In this document: positions 17,847-26,678 of the stretch, in pieces | Position numbering within the stretch: the first letter of the stretch is position 1 | Layout of the letters: each line of letters begins with the position of its first letter | Source of the DNA: Syntrophaceae bacterium | Lineage (GTDB): Bacteria > Desulfobacterota > Syntrophia > Syntrophales > Smithellaceae | NCBI GenBank assembly: GCA_018056765.1 | Contig: JAGPFA010000015.1 | Span: 1 to 64,000, forward strand | Direction of reading: 5' to 3' | Length of the DNA: 64,000 bases | Program-made: the position numbers and the translations under genes | The notes under the pieces: generated by a model | Database searches by the model: none | Told to the model about the DNA's origin: nothing | What the model saw: the letters and a program-made list of their open reading frames with translations, nothing else

Positions 17847-19004
17847 ATGATTTCAAAACGTGCATCTGAATTCACCTCTTTTATCGTGATGGATGTGATG
17901 GCGAAAGTCCAGGATCTTGAGCGACAGGGAGAAAACATTATCCACATGGAAGTGGGTGAGCCGGACTTTTCAACACCTTCCGTCATCGTAGAAGCAGCCA
18001 TCGAGGCGTTGAGGCAAAACAAGACCCGCTATACGCATGCGCTGGGACTGCTGGAGCTCCGACAGGCGATTTGCGACTATTACCTCGCCCAGTATCGCGT
18101 AAGTATCACACCGGATCAAGTGCTTGTATCGACCGGCACGTCGCCGGTTTTGCTCTTTGCCATGCTGGCCATACTGGATCACGGTGACGAGGTAATCGTT
18201 TCGGATCCGCGCTACCCCTGCTACCAGAATTTTATCCTCGCGGCAGGCGGCAAACTCCGTCCGATCCGCACCTATCCCGAAGAGGGATTTCAATACCGAC
18301 TAAACGATGTTGCCCTGGTCATCTCGCCCAGGACCAAGGCGATTTTGATCAATTCTCCGTGCAATCCTACCGGCATCGTAATGACTGGCGGGCAGCTTGC
18401 CGAGATTGCCTCATTCAATGGCCAGTACATCATTTCCGACGAGATCTACCACGGCCTTGTTTATGAGGGCCGCGCCCACTCCATTTTGGAATTCACCGAT
18501 AAGGCATTTGTGATCAACGGCTTCTCGAAGCTCTACGCCATGACCGGCTGGCGTCTGGGCTATCTCATTTTTCCAAAGGAATTCAGCTCTGTCATGCAGC
18601 GGATTCATCAGAATTTCATGATCTCGGCCAACTCTTTTATTCAATGGGCGGGTGTCGCCGCTCTGACCAGGGCGCATGACGACGTCGCCCGGATGGTGCG
18701 ACTCTATGATGAGCGCCGCCGGTATATGATCGGACGACTACGCGAGATGGGGTTTGTTATTCATGTAGAGCCGACCGGCGCTTTTTACGTTTTCGCCGAC
18801 GGCAGAAAAATTTTTAGTGACTCATACCGCGAAGCCTTCCGGATCACCGAAGAGGCAAAGGTGGGCGTCACGCCGGGCATCGATTTCGGCCCGGGCGGTG
18901 AGGGTTTTTTACGCTTTTCCTATGCGGCCTCACTGGAAAACATAGAAGAGGGCTTAAACCGCCTGGAGCTTTATCTGAAAAAAAGATCCGCTGTACGCCA
19001 GTGA
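17847..19004 (+). CDS. class I/II pyridoxal-phosphate aminotransferase
   Basis: This 385-residue fold-type I aminotransferase resembles the aspartate/alanine aminotransferase group. Visible motifs are the N-terminal HMEVGEPDFSTP, the NSPCNPTG loop, the DEIYHGLVYEG segment (PLP-contact Asp and Tyr), the PLP-lysine motif NGFSKLYAMTGWRLGY, and a C-terminal arginine in FLRFSYA that binds the substrate carboxylate. Substrate cannot be fixed from sequence alone. No operon partner is present; the next gene is convergent. Confidence 0.92.
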   Translation: MISKRASEFTSFIVMDVMAKVQDLERQGENIIHMEVGEPDFSTPSVIVEAAIEALRQNKTRYTHALGLLELRQAICDYYLAQYRVSITPDQVLVSTGTSPVLLFAMLAILDHGDEVIVSDPRYPCYQNFILAAGGKLRPIRTYPEEGFQYRLNDVALVISPRTKAILINSPCNPTGIVMTGGQLAEIASFNGQYIISDEIYHGLVYEGRAHSILEFTDKAFVINGFSKLYAMTGWRLGYLIFPKEFSSVMQRIHQNFMISANSFIQWAGVAALTRAHDDVARMVRLYDERRRYMIGRLREMGFVIHVEPTGAFYVFADGRKIFSDSYREAFRITEEAKVGVTPGIDFGPGGEGFLRFSYAASLENIEEGLNRLELYLKKRSAVRQ

Positions 19005-19060
19005 CAAGGTTGTGCGTCGCTGACCTGCAAAAATTAAAACCCGTTGTTTATCATCCGTCT

Positions 19061-19477
19061 CTAGCGCAACGCCCCGGGGTTGTCACGCAGATGCGCGGCA
19101 TATTCCATATCCAGCCTTGTTGTGTGGTTAAAAATCCACTCCTTCATGTAGATGATCATTTTCATGCCCAGGTCTTTATCGCCCTGTTTATATGACTCGA
19201 TGAATTCCTCCACCTTTTCGGTGAATTGTCGGTGCTCCTGATTATGTTTGTCAAAACCGGGATAGCCCGACTTCATCATAACAATGTTTTCATCGTGGAA
19301 ATGGACGGACACATAATGAACCAGATCCCGGATTATCGGCAGCAGCTGGTTGGAGCCGAGCTGGACTTCATCGATCAGATCATTGACAATGTCAAACAGC
19401 TTTCTGTGCTGTTCGTCAATATGTTCCACCGTAACGCTAAAGGCAGGCTCCCAGGCAAGATAAGAAATTTTGTTCAT
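19061..19477 (-). CDS. bacteriohemerythrin
   Basis: This 138-residue single-domain hemerythrin binds O2 reversibly at a di-iron site. All seven ligands are identifiable: His24, His59, Glu63 (HFHDE), His78 and His82 (HNQEH), His118 and Asp123 (HTTRLD). The usual four-helix-bundle length and the N-terminal LAWEPAFSV motif are present. In an anaerobe it would sense or buffer oxygen. AGAGG lies upstream of the ATG. There is no attached signalling domain. Confidence 0.96.
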   Translation of the reverse strand: MNKISYLAWEPAFSVTVEHIDEQHRKLFDIVNDLIDEVQLGSNQLLPIIRDLVHYVSVHFHDENIVMMKSGYPGFDKHNQEHRQFTEKVEEFIESYKQGDKDLGMKMIIYMKEWIFNHTTRLDMEYAAHLRDNPGALR

Positions 19478-19536
19478 CGTCGTGCACCTCTTTGTAATCT
19501 ATTGTCGCGGCGTGGCCGCAAAAAATATCATAAATA

Positions 19537-20319
19537 CTAAGCGTCCTGCCGGCCATATACGTCGACGCGGCAGCGTTCTTCGAACCCGGCCCGCCGGTAC
19601 ATCCGGTAACCGTCCGGCGATGATTGCAAAGCGGCAAAACCGGCACCGTATTTTTTGGCCGCCCGCATAGCTGCCTGTGTCATGGCCAGGCCGATTCCTC
19701 TTTTTCGATTATCGGCCGAAGTAGTCAAAAAATAAATACCGCAGCCGCTTTTTTCCACAAACAGCATCGCGGTGGCCACGGCAGTTGCACCGATCCGGCC
19801 CAGCAGCAACTTGTAGCGGGAATTTTCGCCCAGGTCAAAAGCGCTGACAAACCGATGAAACTGCTGTTTTGTGTCGGGGGTAAAGTCAAATCCGGAAAAA
19901 GAAACCGCCTCCCATAAATCACGGTCGCGCCGGTTTTCCACACGGCAGACACCAAGAGGCGGGACGCCGGCAGATTTTTCGGGAACCTGTTTCAAATCCG
20001 CCAGCATACACGGCAGCGATTTAATCAGGGGAAGCCCCTCTGCCGGCAATAGCTCTCTTGTGGCTTCTGACCGGGCGGAAGGAAAAACCCACCACCAAAA
20101 AGGCAAATGGCGGCGCAGAAATTCTTTTTTAACAAAGACAAGCGCCTCTTTGTCGTTCTTTGTGATGGGTTTCTCACTCCAGGCCATATTGAGATCGGCC
20201 GAAGCAATTCCTGTGCTGATGCAAGAGACCGGTCCTCTGCTGAGAACAGAGTTATTCAGACCGCCCCACTGGAGGAAGTTGGACAAAAACAGTTTTTCCA
20301 TCTGAGAAACAAAAGGCAT
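19537..20319 (-). CDS. GNAT-family N-acetyltransferase
   Basis: This 260-residue protein has a C-terminal GNAT fold with the acetyl-CoA loop NRKRGIGLAMTQAAMRAA (about residues 215-232) and a terminal YRMYRRAGFEE motif. The N-terminal half is a degenerate GNAT-like domain, so this may be a two-domain enzyme. Substrate is unknown. Start choice is uncertain: the ATG at 20319 and an in-frame ATG at 20301 both lack a good ribosome-binding site. The CheX-like gene ends 22 bp upstream on the same strand. Confidence 0.8.
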   Translation of the reverse strand: MPFVSQMEKLFLSNFLQWGGLNNSVLSRGPVSCISTGIASADLNMAWSEKPITKNDKEALVFVKKEFLRRHLPFWWWVFPSARSEATRELLPAEGLPLIKSLPCMLADLKQVPEKSAGVPPLGVCRVENRRDRDLWEAVSFSGFDFTPDTKQQFHRFVSAFDLGENSRYKLLLGRIGATAVATAMLFVEKSGCGIYFLTTSADNRKRGIGLAMTQAAMRAAKKYGAGFAALQSSPDGYRMYRRAGFEERCRVDVYGRQDA

Positions 20320-20341
20320 CGTCGGTAGCTTGGCGCAAAAA

Positions 20342-21274
20342 TTACTTCTTCGGCTCCGGCTTCGACTGGCCGGACGTATTTGGATAATGCTGGAAATGAG
20401 GCTTGATGGTGGGATTTTCCAGATCTTCTTTGGACATTTTCATAATGGTTTCGGCCGCGGCTATATCCAGCTTCAGCCTTTTGATCTTTGCGTCATAGGC
20501 AGGCAGCGCCTTTCTGTAACGCTGTCGGCGTGAGTATTCCATGAAAGGCTGTTCCTTGAGCTGCTTCATGATTGCGTCCCGGGTGGCGTTTGTATCCACC
20601 AATACCTTGCGTAAATACTCCATCCTCTCGGCCGCATTTTTGTGCTCGACAGGTGCGGCCGCGCCCAAATCCGTTTCAATTTTAGACTGAAGAATATCCG
20701 GTCCCGGCTCCGGCATGGACGGTCTGCCGAATACTGCCGGATTATGGGCTTTGGGATCAAAAGGGGTTTTCTGCGCTGCCTGTGTCTGCGCCGGCCGCGG
20801 CATCTGCTTGATATTCGACTTCAGAGATATATCAATGACAAACTCGCCGAAATCCGTCTTGAAAGGAATGACGATACTGGGACCTTTAACGACATGGCGC
20901 ACCGTGTGGGATCTGCCGAAAACAATTGTGGGGATAGCCGCGGACACCTTGAGATTGTCTTTTTCCATTCTCTTGCGTGCCGAACCGGAAATCATGTTGG
21001 TCAACTCACCCACCGCATCGAGCACTGCCCTGTTCATTTCCGTATGCTTCTCGCCCAGCATTTTATCTACAATACCGATGATGCAGGACTCGGAAAAACT
21101 CATCGCCAGTGAGCCGAGAGCATCACCGGTCATGCCGATGATGCCGGAGACTTCTCCGCGGGCGATCTCGTCTGTTTTGGCAAACGGTTTGCCGGCAACC
21201 GGTTTAACAAAAGCCATCGTTTCCATGACTTCCACCGTTGCGTAAATAAAGGGATTGATAAATTTAACATCCAT
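20342..21274 (-). CDS. CheX-like chemotaxis phosphatase domain with C-terminal helical extension
   Basis: Residues 1-155 match the CheX/CheC-type fold, with repeated GEVSGIIGMTGDALGSLAMSFS and AVLDAVGELTNMISGSARK motifs. The ELxN pair (Glu90, Asn93) is the active site that dephosphorylates CheY-P. The remaining 155 residues are a Pro/Gln/Ala linker and a charged coiled-coil (about 215-290) not found in stand-alone CheX, which is about 155 residues long. The extension may dock onto a partner. No other chemotaxis gene is adjacent. A minimal YjfB-family gene lies 36 kb away. Confidence 0.8.
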   Translation of the reverse strand: MDVKFINPFIYATVEVMETMAFVKPVAGKPFAKTDEIARGEVSGIIGMTGDALGSLAMSFSESCIIGIVDKMLGEKHTEMNRAVLDAVGELTNMISGSARKRMEKDNLKVSAAIPTIVFGRSHTVRHVVKGPSIVIPFKTDFGEFVIDISLKSNIKQMPRPAQTQAAQKTPFDPKAHNPAVFGRPSMPEPGPDILQSKIETDLGAAAPVEHKNAAERMEYLRKVLVDTNATRDAIMKQLKEQPFMEYSRRQRYRKALPAYDAKIKRLKLDIAAAETIMKMSKEDLENPTIKPHFQHYPNTSGQSKPEPKK

Positions 21275-21351
21275 GCCCGGCTACAGTCGCATGCCTTTCT
21301 TAATTCTGGGGTAATTCAGAGACCCGGCAGAAGGCGCCTCTCGTTATCGTC

Positions 21352-22233
21352 CTACCATCCCCTTGCAGACAATACCTGCTGGGGGGGGATTTGCCCGATT
21401 TCGAGTCCGGGCATGGCTTCGCCCAGACCCATCGAGGCTTCCAATACTTTCTGCGGATCGCGGAAATTGGCCGTAGCTTCCACAATCGCTCGGGCCCGCC
21501 TGTCCGGCTGGGCCGACTTGAAGATACCGGAGCCGACAAAAACCCCGTCGCAGCCCAGTTGCATCATCAGCGCCGCGTCTGCCGGCGTGGCGATACCGCC
21601 GGCGGCAAAATTCACCACCGGCAGGCGGCCCAGCTCTCTGACTTTCAGTGCCAGCTCGTAGGGAAGGCCGTTGTTTTTGGCAAACCCGGTCACTTCTTCG
21701 ACCGGCATTTGCGCCAACTGACGAATTTCACGATTGACGGTCCTCATGTGGCGAACCGCCTCGACAACATTACCCGTTCCTGCCTCGCCCTTGGTGCGAA
21801 CCATCACCGCTCCTTCGGCGATCCGTCTTAGCGCTTCGCCGAGATTGCGTGCCCCGCAGACAAAAGGGGTGGAAAATTTAGTTTTGTCGATATGGCACTC
21901 TTCGTCGGCGGGAGTCAGAACTTCACTCTCATCGATAAAATCAATACCCAAAGCCTCCAGGAGCTGAGCTTCGACAAAATGACCGATTCTGACTTTGGCC
22001 ATCACCGGGATAGAAACCGCCTTTTTTATCTCGGCAATCATCGCCGGATCCGACATTCTGGCGACTCCGCCATCCTTACGAATGTCCGCCGGCACCCGCT
22101 CGAGCGCCATCACGGCTACGGCACCGGCTTCCTGGGCGATCTTAGCCTGTTGCACATCGGTTACATCCATGATGACACCGCCCTTGAGCTTGAGCGCCAG
22201 GCTGTCATTAAATATATAATTTTTTGTTTCCAC
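21352..22233 (-). CDS. pdxS: pyridoxal 5'-phosphate synthase, lyase subunit
   Basis: PdxS condenses ribose 5-phosphate, glyceraldehyde 3-phosphate and ammonia to PLP; the ammonia normally comes from the PdxT glutaminase. The 293-residue protein carries the full set of motifs: GGVIMDV with Asp, [11 protein letters not shown], the catalytic-lysine motif [30 protein letters not shown] and [20 protein letters not shown]. The start is a GTG at 22233 with AAGGAGGG upstream; the frame continues 14 codons further but without family similarity. No pdxT is adjacent, which is unusual. Confidence 0.96.
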   Translation of the reverse strand: METKNYIFNDSLALKLKGGVIMDVTDVQQAKIAQEAGAVAVMALERVPADIRKDGGVARMSDPAMIAEIKKAVSIPVMAKVRIGHFVEAQLLEALGIDFIDESEVLTPADEECHIDKTKFSTPFVCGARNLGEALRRIAEGAVMVRTKGEAGTGNVVEAVRHMRTVNREIRQLAQMPVEEVTGFAKNNGLPYELALKVRELGRLPVVNFAAGGIATPADAALMMQLGCDGVFVGSGIFKSAQPDRRARAIVEATANFRDPQKVLEASMGLGEAMPGLEIGQIPPQQVLSARGW

Positions 22234-22493
22234 CTTAAAAACCCTCCTTGAATCGAGCCGCCCGGAGCGGCCCAAAGCATTGTTTACAAGCTATATATGA
22301 AAATACAAATACCCGGTTTCGTCAAGTATTAATATCGGCTGCCGTGTCCCGGCTGCTTTGCCGCCGTTACACAAGGATTACATTTCCTAAAGCAAGACAG
22401 CCGGCTGCATCAGGCAGTTTTTTTGTTGAGTTTTTTTATACGCAATACTATGGAAACATATGGGTACAAGCGTCGGGATTTCAGGAGAAAATG

Positions 22494-24371
22494 ATGCACG
22501 ATAGGTACGATATAATCGTCGTCGGCGCCGGTCATGCGGGCTGCGAAGCAGCGCTGGCCGCCGCACGCATGGGTTGCAGCACATTGTTGTTCAATATCAA
22601 TCTCGATTCAATTGCGCTCATGTCGTGCAATCCGGCAATCGGGGGGCTCGCCAAAAGCCAGCTCGTGAAAGAAGTGGATGCGCTGGGCGGCGAGATGGCC
22701 AGAACAACGGATAAAACGGCCGTTCACTTCCGCATCCTCAACGCCTCTAAAGGACCGGCCGTGCAATCCACCAGAATGCAGTGCGATAAGCAACTGTACC
22801 GTCTGGCGATGAAAGCCACCGTGGAGAGGCAGGAAAATCTTCATCTCAGGCAAGCCATGGTGGAGTCACTGGTTATCGAGGGAGGACGTGTGGCGGGTGT
22901 CCTCGATATGACCGGTCACTTCTATGAGGCGAAAAAAGTCATCCTGACCGCCGGAACTTTTTTAAATGGGATGGTTCATATCGGTTCGGCCCGTACTTCG
23001 TCGGGACGTGCCGGCGAACTGGCCAGTACCTCTCTGGCCCGCCAGATGGCGGAAATAGGATTTGAAGTCGGGAGAATGAAAACAGGTACGCCACCCAGGC
23101 TCAAGGCCTCGACCATCGATTTTTCGATCATGGAGCGCCAGGACAGCGACACCGATCCTTTGCCTTTTTCTTTCACCACCGAGCGGCTGCGCACCGAGCG
23201 CCTGCCCTCCTATTTTACTGCAACATCACCAAAAACCCATCGCCTCATAGAAGAAAACATGTGCCATTCGCCCCTCCACACCGGCGCCATTAAAGGCGTC
23301 AGCGCCAGATACTGCCCTTCGCTTGAAGAGAAGGTCATGCGTTTCGGCCAAAGGCACAGCCACCCGGTAGTTCTTGAGTATGAAGGACTTGATACGGAAG
23401 AAATTTATGCCAAGGGTTTGGACAACTCACTCCCCATTGAACTGCAGTATCAGATAGTCCAAAGCGTCAAGGGTCTCGAACAGGCCCGTATCATCCGCCC
23501 CGGTTATGCGATCGAATATGATTTTATCCAACCGACCCAACTGAAAATAACCCTCGAGACAAAGCTTGTTTCAGGCCTTTACCTGGCAGGACAGCTAAAC
23601 GGTACGTCCGGTTATGAAGAGGCGGCGGCCCAGGGTCTATGGGCAGGCATCAATGCGGCCCTGGCGCTTGGCGGGGCACCACCGTTTATACTGGACCGCT
23701 CCGAAGCCTATATGGGTGTGATGATTGACGATTTGGTGACGAGGGGCGTCGATGAGCCATACCGTATGTTCACCTCGCGCGCCGAATACAGGCTGATTCT
23801 GCGTGAAGACAATGCTCTCATCCGCCTGATGGGCAAAGGGGAACAATTGGGACTGATCGAAAAAAAGCATTATTTTACCCTTCAGGAAAAAATGTCGCAG
23901 ATCGCAAAAGGCATTGAGCACTTGAAAAACGCCACGGTCAAACCTTCGGAGCTGGTCAATCAAAGCCTGGCCGCCGTTGGCTCACCCCCCCTTAGTCAGG
24001 CCACCACTCTTTATGGCCTGCTCAAGAGAAATGAGATCTCGTATGATGATTTAAGACCGTTTCCCGGATGGGAACCCCAGGACGATCCCTTTGTGAAAAA
24101 GCAAATAGAGATAGAAATTAAATATGAAGGCTATATCCGGCGCCAGTCTGAAGCGACCAGGAAACTAAAGGAAATGGAAAGAAGGAAAATACCGCCTGAT
24201 TTTGATTACTCATCCGTTCCCGGACTTTCCAGAGAACTCACCGCTAAACTAAGCCAGGTCGCGCCCGCCACTATCGGCCAAATGGAGCGCATCCCGGGTA
24301 TTACGCAAAGTGCGATTTCTTCGGTCGTGATCATGCTCAAAAAGCAGGAGGCAAACGACGGCGCCGAATAG
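22494..24371 (+). CDS. mnmG: tRNA uridine-5-carboxymethylaminomethyl modification enzyme, FAD subunit
   Basis: MnmG (GidA) works with MnmE to install cmnm5 on the wobble uridine of several tRNAs. The 625-residue protein starts with the FAD motif [19 protein letters not shown], contains [23 protein letters not shown], and ends with the helical tRNA/MnmE-binding domain. An open frame continues 82 codons upstream but has no family similarity. AGGAG lies 6 bp before the ATG at 22494 (the ATG at 22491 is also possible). mnmE is not in the window, and rsmG, its frequent neighbour, lies 33 kb away in the origin block. Confidence 0.97.
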   Translation: MHDRYDIIVVGAGHAGCEAALAAARMGCSTLLFNINLDSIALMSCNPAIGGLAKSQLVKEVDALGGEMARTTDKTAVHFRILNASKGPAVQSTRMQCDKQLYRLAMKATVERQENLHLRQAMVESLVIEGGRVAGVLDMTGHFYEAKKVILTAGTFLNGMVHIGSARTSSGRAGELASTSLARQMAEIGFEVGRMKTGTPPRLKASTIDFSIMERQDSDTDPLPFSFTTERLRTERLPSYFTATSPKTHRLIEENMCHSPLHTGAIKGVSARYCPSLEEKVMRFGQRHSHPVVLEYEGLDTEEIYAKGLDNSLPIELQYQIVQSVKGLEQARIIRPGYAIEYDFIQPTQLKITLETKLVSGLYLAGQLNGTSGYEEAAAQGLWAGINAALALGGAPPFILDRSEAYMGVMIDDLVTRGVDEPYRMFTSRAEYRLILREDNALIRLMGKGEQLGLIEKKHYFTLQEKMSQIAKGIEHLKNATVKPSELVNQSLAAVGSPPLSQATTLYGLLKRNEISYDDLRPFPGWEPQDDPFVKKQIEIEIKYEGYIRRQSEATRKLKEMERRKIPPDFDYSSVPGLSRELTAKLSQVAPATIGQMERIPGITQSAISSVVIMLKKQEANDGAE

Positions 24372-24417
24372 GTGGTAAGGCTTCCACTTGTGGAACCTGC
24401 CAGGTGCTTTTTACCAC
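24372..24417 (+). terminator. possible structured terminator after mnmG
   Basis: GTGGTAA (24372-24378) pairs with TTACCAC (24411-24417), and inside them TTCCAC-TT-GTGGAA forms a second palindrome (24382-24395). A TTTTT run (24408-24412) lies within the outer stem rather than after it. The gene downstream is on the opposite strand, so a terminator is expected here. Weak evidence. Confidence 0.4.
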
Positions 24418-24447
24418 GGCAATGGGCAATACGCCCGTGGATGGCAA

Positions 24448-24795
24448 TTACGGGGTGATATTGCGCCTCTTCATTTCCATGCGGACTTCAATGCGGCGCT
24501 GGCGCAAATCGTCTGCCGTGTAGGCCGTCCCACCCGTTTCCACTCCGACACCGGTGCCGATCCCGCCGCGGCGTCCCAGACCGATTCCCCCGAAACCTAC
24601 TCCTACAGAGGGACCTGTTTGTTTTTCCTGTTTTTCGATCTCGTCGTTGAGGCGGTAAAAATATTCCAATAACTGTTCATTGTTCATTGTTTTGTAATTC
24701 TCTCCGAGAAGCTCCTTCGAGTGGCCGGCACAGCCGACAAGTAAGCCGAGAATCAAAACAACCGGGATCCACACGGGCAGTTTTGCACTTTTCAT
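24448..24795 (-). CDS. uncharacterised lipoprotein with glycine-rich middle
   Basis: I do not recognise this 115-residue protein. It has a signal peptide with lipobox LLVGC near residue 22, a short helical segment (NNEQLLEYFYRLNDEIEKQEKQ), and a glycine-rich middle (VGVGFGGIGLGRRGG). The C-terminus (DDLRQRRIEVRMEMKRRN) is charged and helical. The ATG at 24795 follows GGAGGAGAT; a longer frame exists but lacks a ribosome-binding site. It lies between the converging mnmG gene and the divergent protease gene. Confidence 0.7.
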   Translation of the reverse strand: MKSAKLPVWIPVVLILGLLVGCAGHSKELLGENYKTMNNEQLLEYFYRLNDEIEKQEKQTGPSVGVGFGGIGLGRRGGIGTGVGVETGGTAYTADDLRQRRIEVRMEMKRRNITP

Positions 24796-25014
24796 ATCTC
24801 CTCCGTTGGAAAGTTCGTTTGTGACGCCTGCCTTCCCCGACCGCAACCCTCCTGCCGCCGCAGGTGAATTTTTTTAGAAACGGAAGGCCCTTAGCAACAG
24901 AAATACTCTAAGACAGCAGATGAAACTAAGTCAATAATTATTATGCAGATCAAAGCCTCCAGACCACGTTCCTCCTGCTCCCTGCCCTGAGCCTGGCGTA
25001 CGGTATGTTTAAGA

Positions 25015-25042
25015 TTGACAAATAAGTGCCTCTCATTATATT
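25015..25042 (+). promoter_or_regulatory. predicted sigma-70 promoter of the DegP gene
   Basis: A perfect -35 box TTGACA (25015-25020) is followed 16 bp later by TATATT (25037-25042; consensus TATAAT). It lies about 68 bp before the chosen start of the protease gene. Confidence 0.6.
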
Positions 25043-25109
25043 CACACTATCCGTTTACGAGAATACTTTTTTCAAGAGAAGTCGCTTTTTCAGTCAGGGG
25101 GTAAGTATC

Positions 25110-26591
25110 ATGAAGACAAACAGAAAATCATTTTTTATGTTCCTGATGGCCTTTCTGGTCGCCTTTTTCATCGTTTCGCTCGTCGGTGTCCTCAGGTCGT
25201 CATTTACCGATTCGGGTGCACCGGAAATCCCGGCCGCAGAAGCGGTATCCGCCGCGGCGCCGGCAGGCGCGCAAACGCCTTTGTCTTTTTCCGATCTCAC
25301 CGAACGAGTCAAGCCGGCCGTCGTAAACATCAGTACGACCAAAACAGTTAAAGGGGGAGGCATTTATCGCTCACCGTTTGGCGGGCCGTTTGGCAATTCA
25401 CCATTCGGTGATGACTTTTTTGAACGTTTTTTCGGAGATATGCCCCGGCGTGAATTCAAGCAACAGAGCCTCGGCTCCGGCTTTATCATCAGCAATGACG
25501 GTTATATCTTCACCAATAACCACGTTGTCGAGAAAGCTGATAAAATCATCGTCAAAGTGTCCGACGGCAATAAGTATGAGGCCAAAGTTATCGGCACAGA
25601 CGCAAATACGGATATAGCCCTCATCAAGATCAAACCGCAAACAAGCCTGCCTGTAGCGGACATCGGCGATTCCGAAAAGGTAAAGGTTGGCGAGTGGGTT
25701 ATCGCCATCGGTAATCCCTTCGGGCTCGAAGCGACGGTGACAGCCGGTATTGTCAGCGCCAAGGGAAGGGTCATCGGAGCCGGGCCATATGATAACTTCA
25801 TTCAGACGGATGCCTCCATCAATCCCGGTAACAGCGGCGGGCCTCTTTATAATATGGAAGGGAAAGTCATCGGCATCAATACGGCAATCGTCCAACAGGC
25901 CCAGGGAATCGGTTTTGCCATTCCCATCAATATGGCCAAGACGATCCTCAACGATCTGAAAACCAAAGGCAAGGTAACGCGCGGCTGGCTGGGAGTTTCC
26001 GTGCAGGATATTTCCGATGATCTGGCCGCCAATTTGAATCATAAAAACAAAAACGGCGCTTTGATCTCTGATGTTTTCAATGGAGATCCGGCCGATAAGG
26101 CAGGCATCAAAGTTGGTGATATTATTACGGAAATAGACGGAAAGCCCATTAAAGACAGCCATGATCTACTCATGGCCATTGCCTTATTGCAAGTCGGACA
26201 AAAAATTAATGTCAAAGCGGTGCGCGACGGAAGGGAAATGAATTTCCGGGTAACCGTAGGCGAAAGAAAGGACAAAGCGACGCTGGAAACGGAGACGTCC
26301 GGCGTGAGCAAAGGACAGTTCGGCATTACGGCGCAGGATATTTCAGCGGAAATGGCACGCCAGCTCGGTGTTGCACGCGGCAGCGTTATTGTTACAGAAG
26401 TGGAAGCAGGAAGCCCGGCTGACGAAGCGGGCATTCAGCCACAGGATGTCATTGTGCAGGTCAACCGTGTCAAGATTTCGTCCGTCAGGGACTTTGAACA
26501 GGAAATGGCCAAAGCTGCACAGAAAAAGAGCGTGTCATTGTTGCTGAAACGAGGTCGGGCAAGTTTCTTTGTCACCCTCCGCAGCGAATAA
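25110..26591 (+). CDS. degP: periplasmic DegP/HtrA-type serine protease
   Basis: This 493-residue envelope protease and chaperone has one N-terminal membrane or signal segment (residues 8-28), an Ala/Pro linker, a trypsin-like domain and two PDZ domains (about 290-380 and 405-490). The catalytic triad is His138 (TNNHVV), Asp168 (TDIAL) and Ser242 (NPGNSGGP). The Gly/Pro/Phe-rich loop near residues 83-110 is the regulatory LA-loop region. The ATG at 25110 has AGGGGG 8 bp upstream; a longer frame upstream is not family-like. A hairpin terminator follows. The role is degradation of misfolded envelope proteins. Confidence 0.95.
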   Translation: MKTNRKSFFMFLMAFLVAFFIVSLVGVLRSSFTDSGAPEIPAAEAVSAAAPAGAQTPLSFSDLTERVKPAVVNISTTKTVKGGGIYRSPFGGPFGNSPFGDDFFERFFGDMPRREFKQQSLGSGFIISNDGYIFTNNHVVEKADKIIVKVSDGNKYEAKVIGTDANTDIALIKIKPQTSLPVADIGDSEKVKVGEWVIAIGNPFGLEATVTAGIVSAKGRVIGAGPYDNFIQTDASINPGNSGGPLYNMEGKVIGINTAIVQQAQGIGFAIPINMAKTILNDLKTKGKVTRGWLGVSVQDISDDLAANLNHKNKNGALISDVFNGDPADKAGIKVGDIITEIDGKPIKDSHDLLMAIALLQVGQKINVKAVRDGREMNFRVTVGERKDKATLETETSGVSKGQFGITAQDISAEMARQLGVARGSVIVTEVEAGSPADEAGIQPQDVIVQVNRVKISSVRDFEQEMAKAAQKKSVSLLLKRGRASFFVTLRSE

Positions 26592-26615
26592 TCAAACGGC
26601 CGGTTGGAAAATAGG

Positions 26616-26641
26616 AAGGCAGGTCTGAAGGCCTGCCTTTT
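26616..26641 (+). terminator. intrinsic terminator after degP
   Basis: AAGGCAGG (26616-26623) pairs with CCTGCCTT (26632-26639) around an 8-base loop and runs into TTTT. It lies 25 bp after the protease stop codon. Confidence 0.7.
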
Positions 26642-26678
26642 CCATATCGAGCTCCGGTTCCAGGTTCGAGAAACGTAA

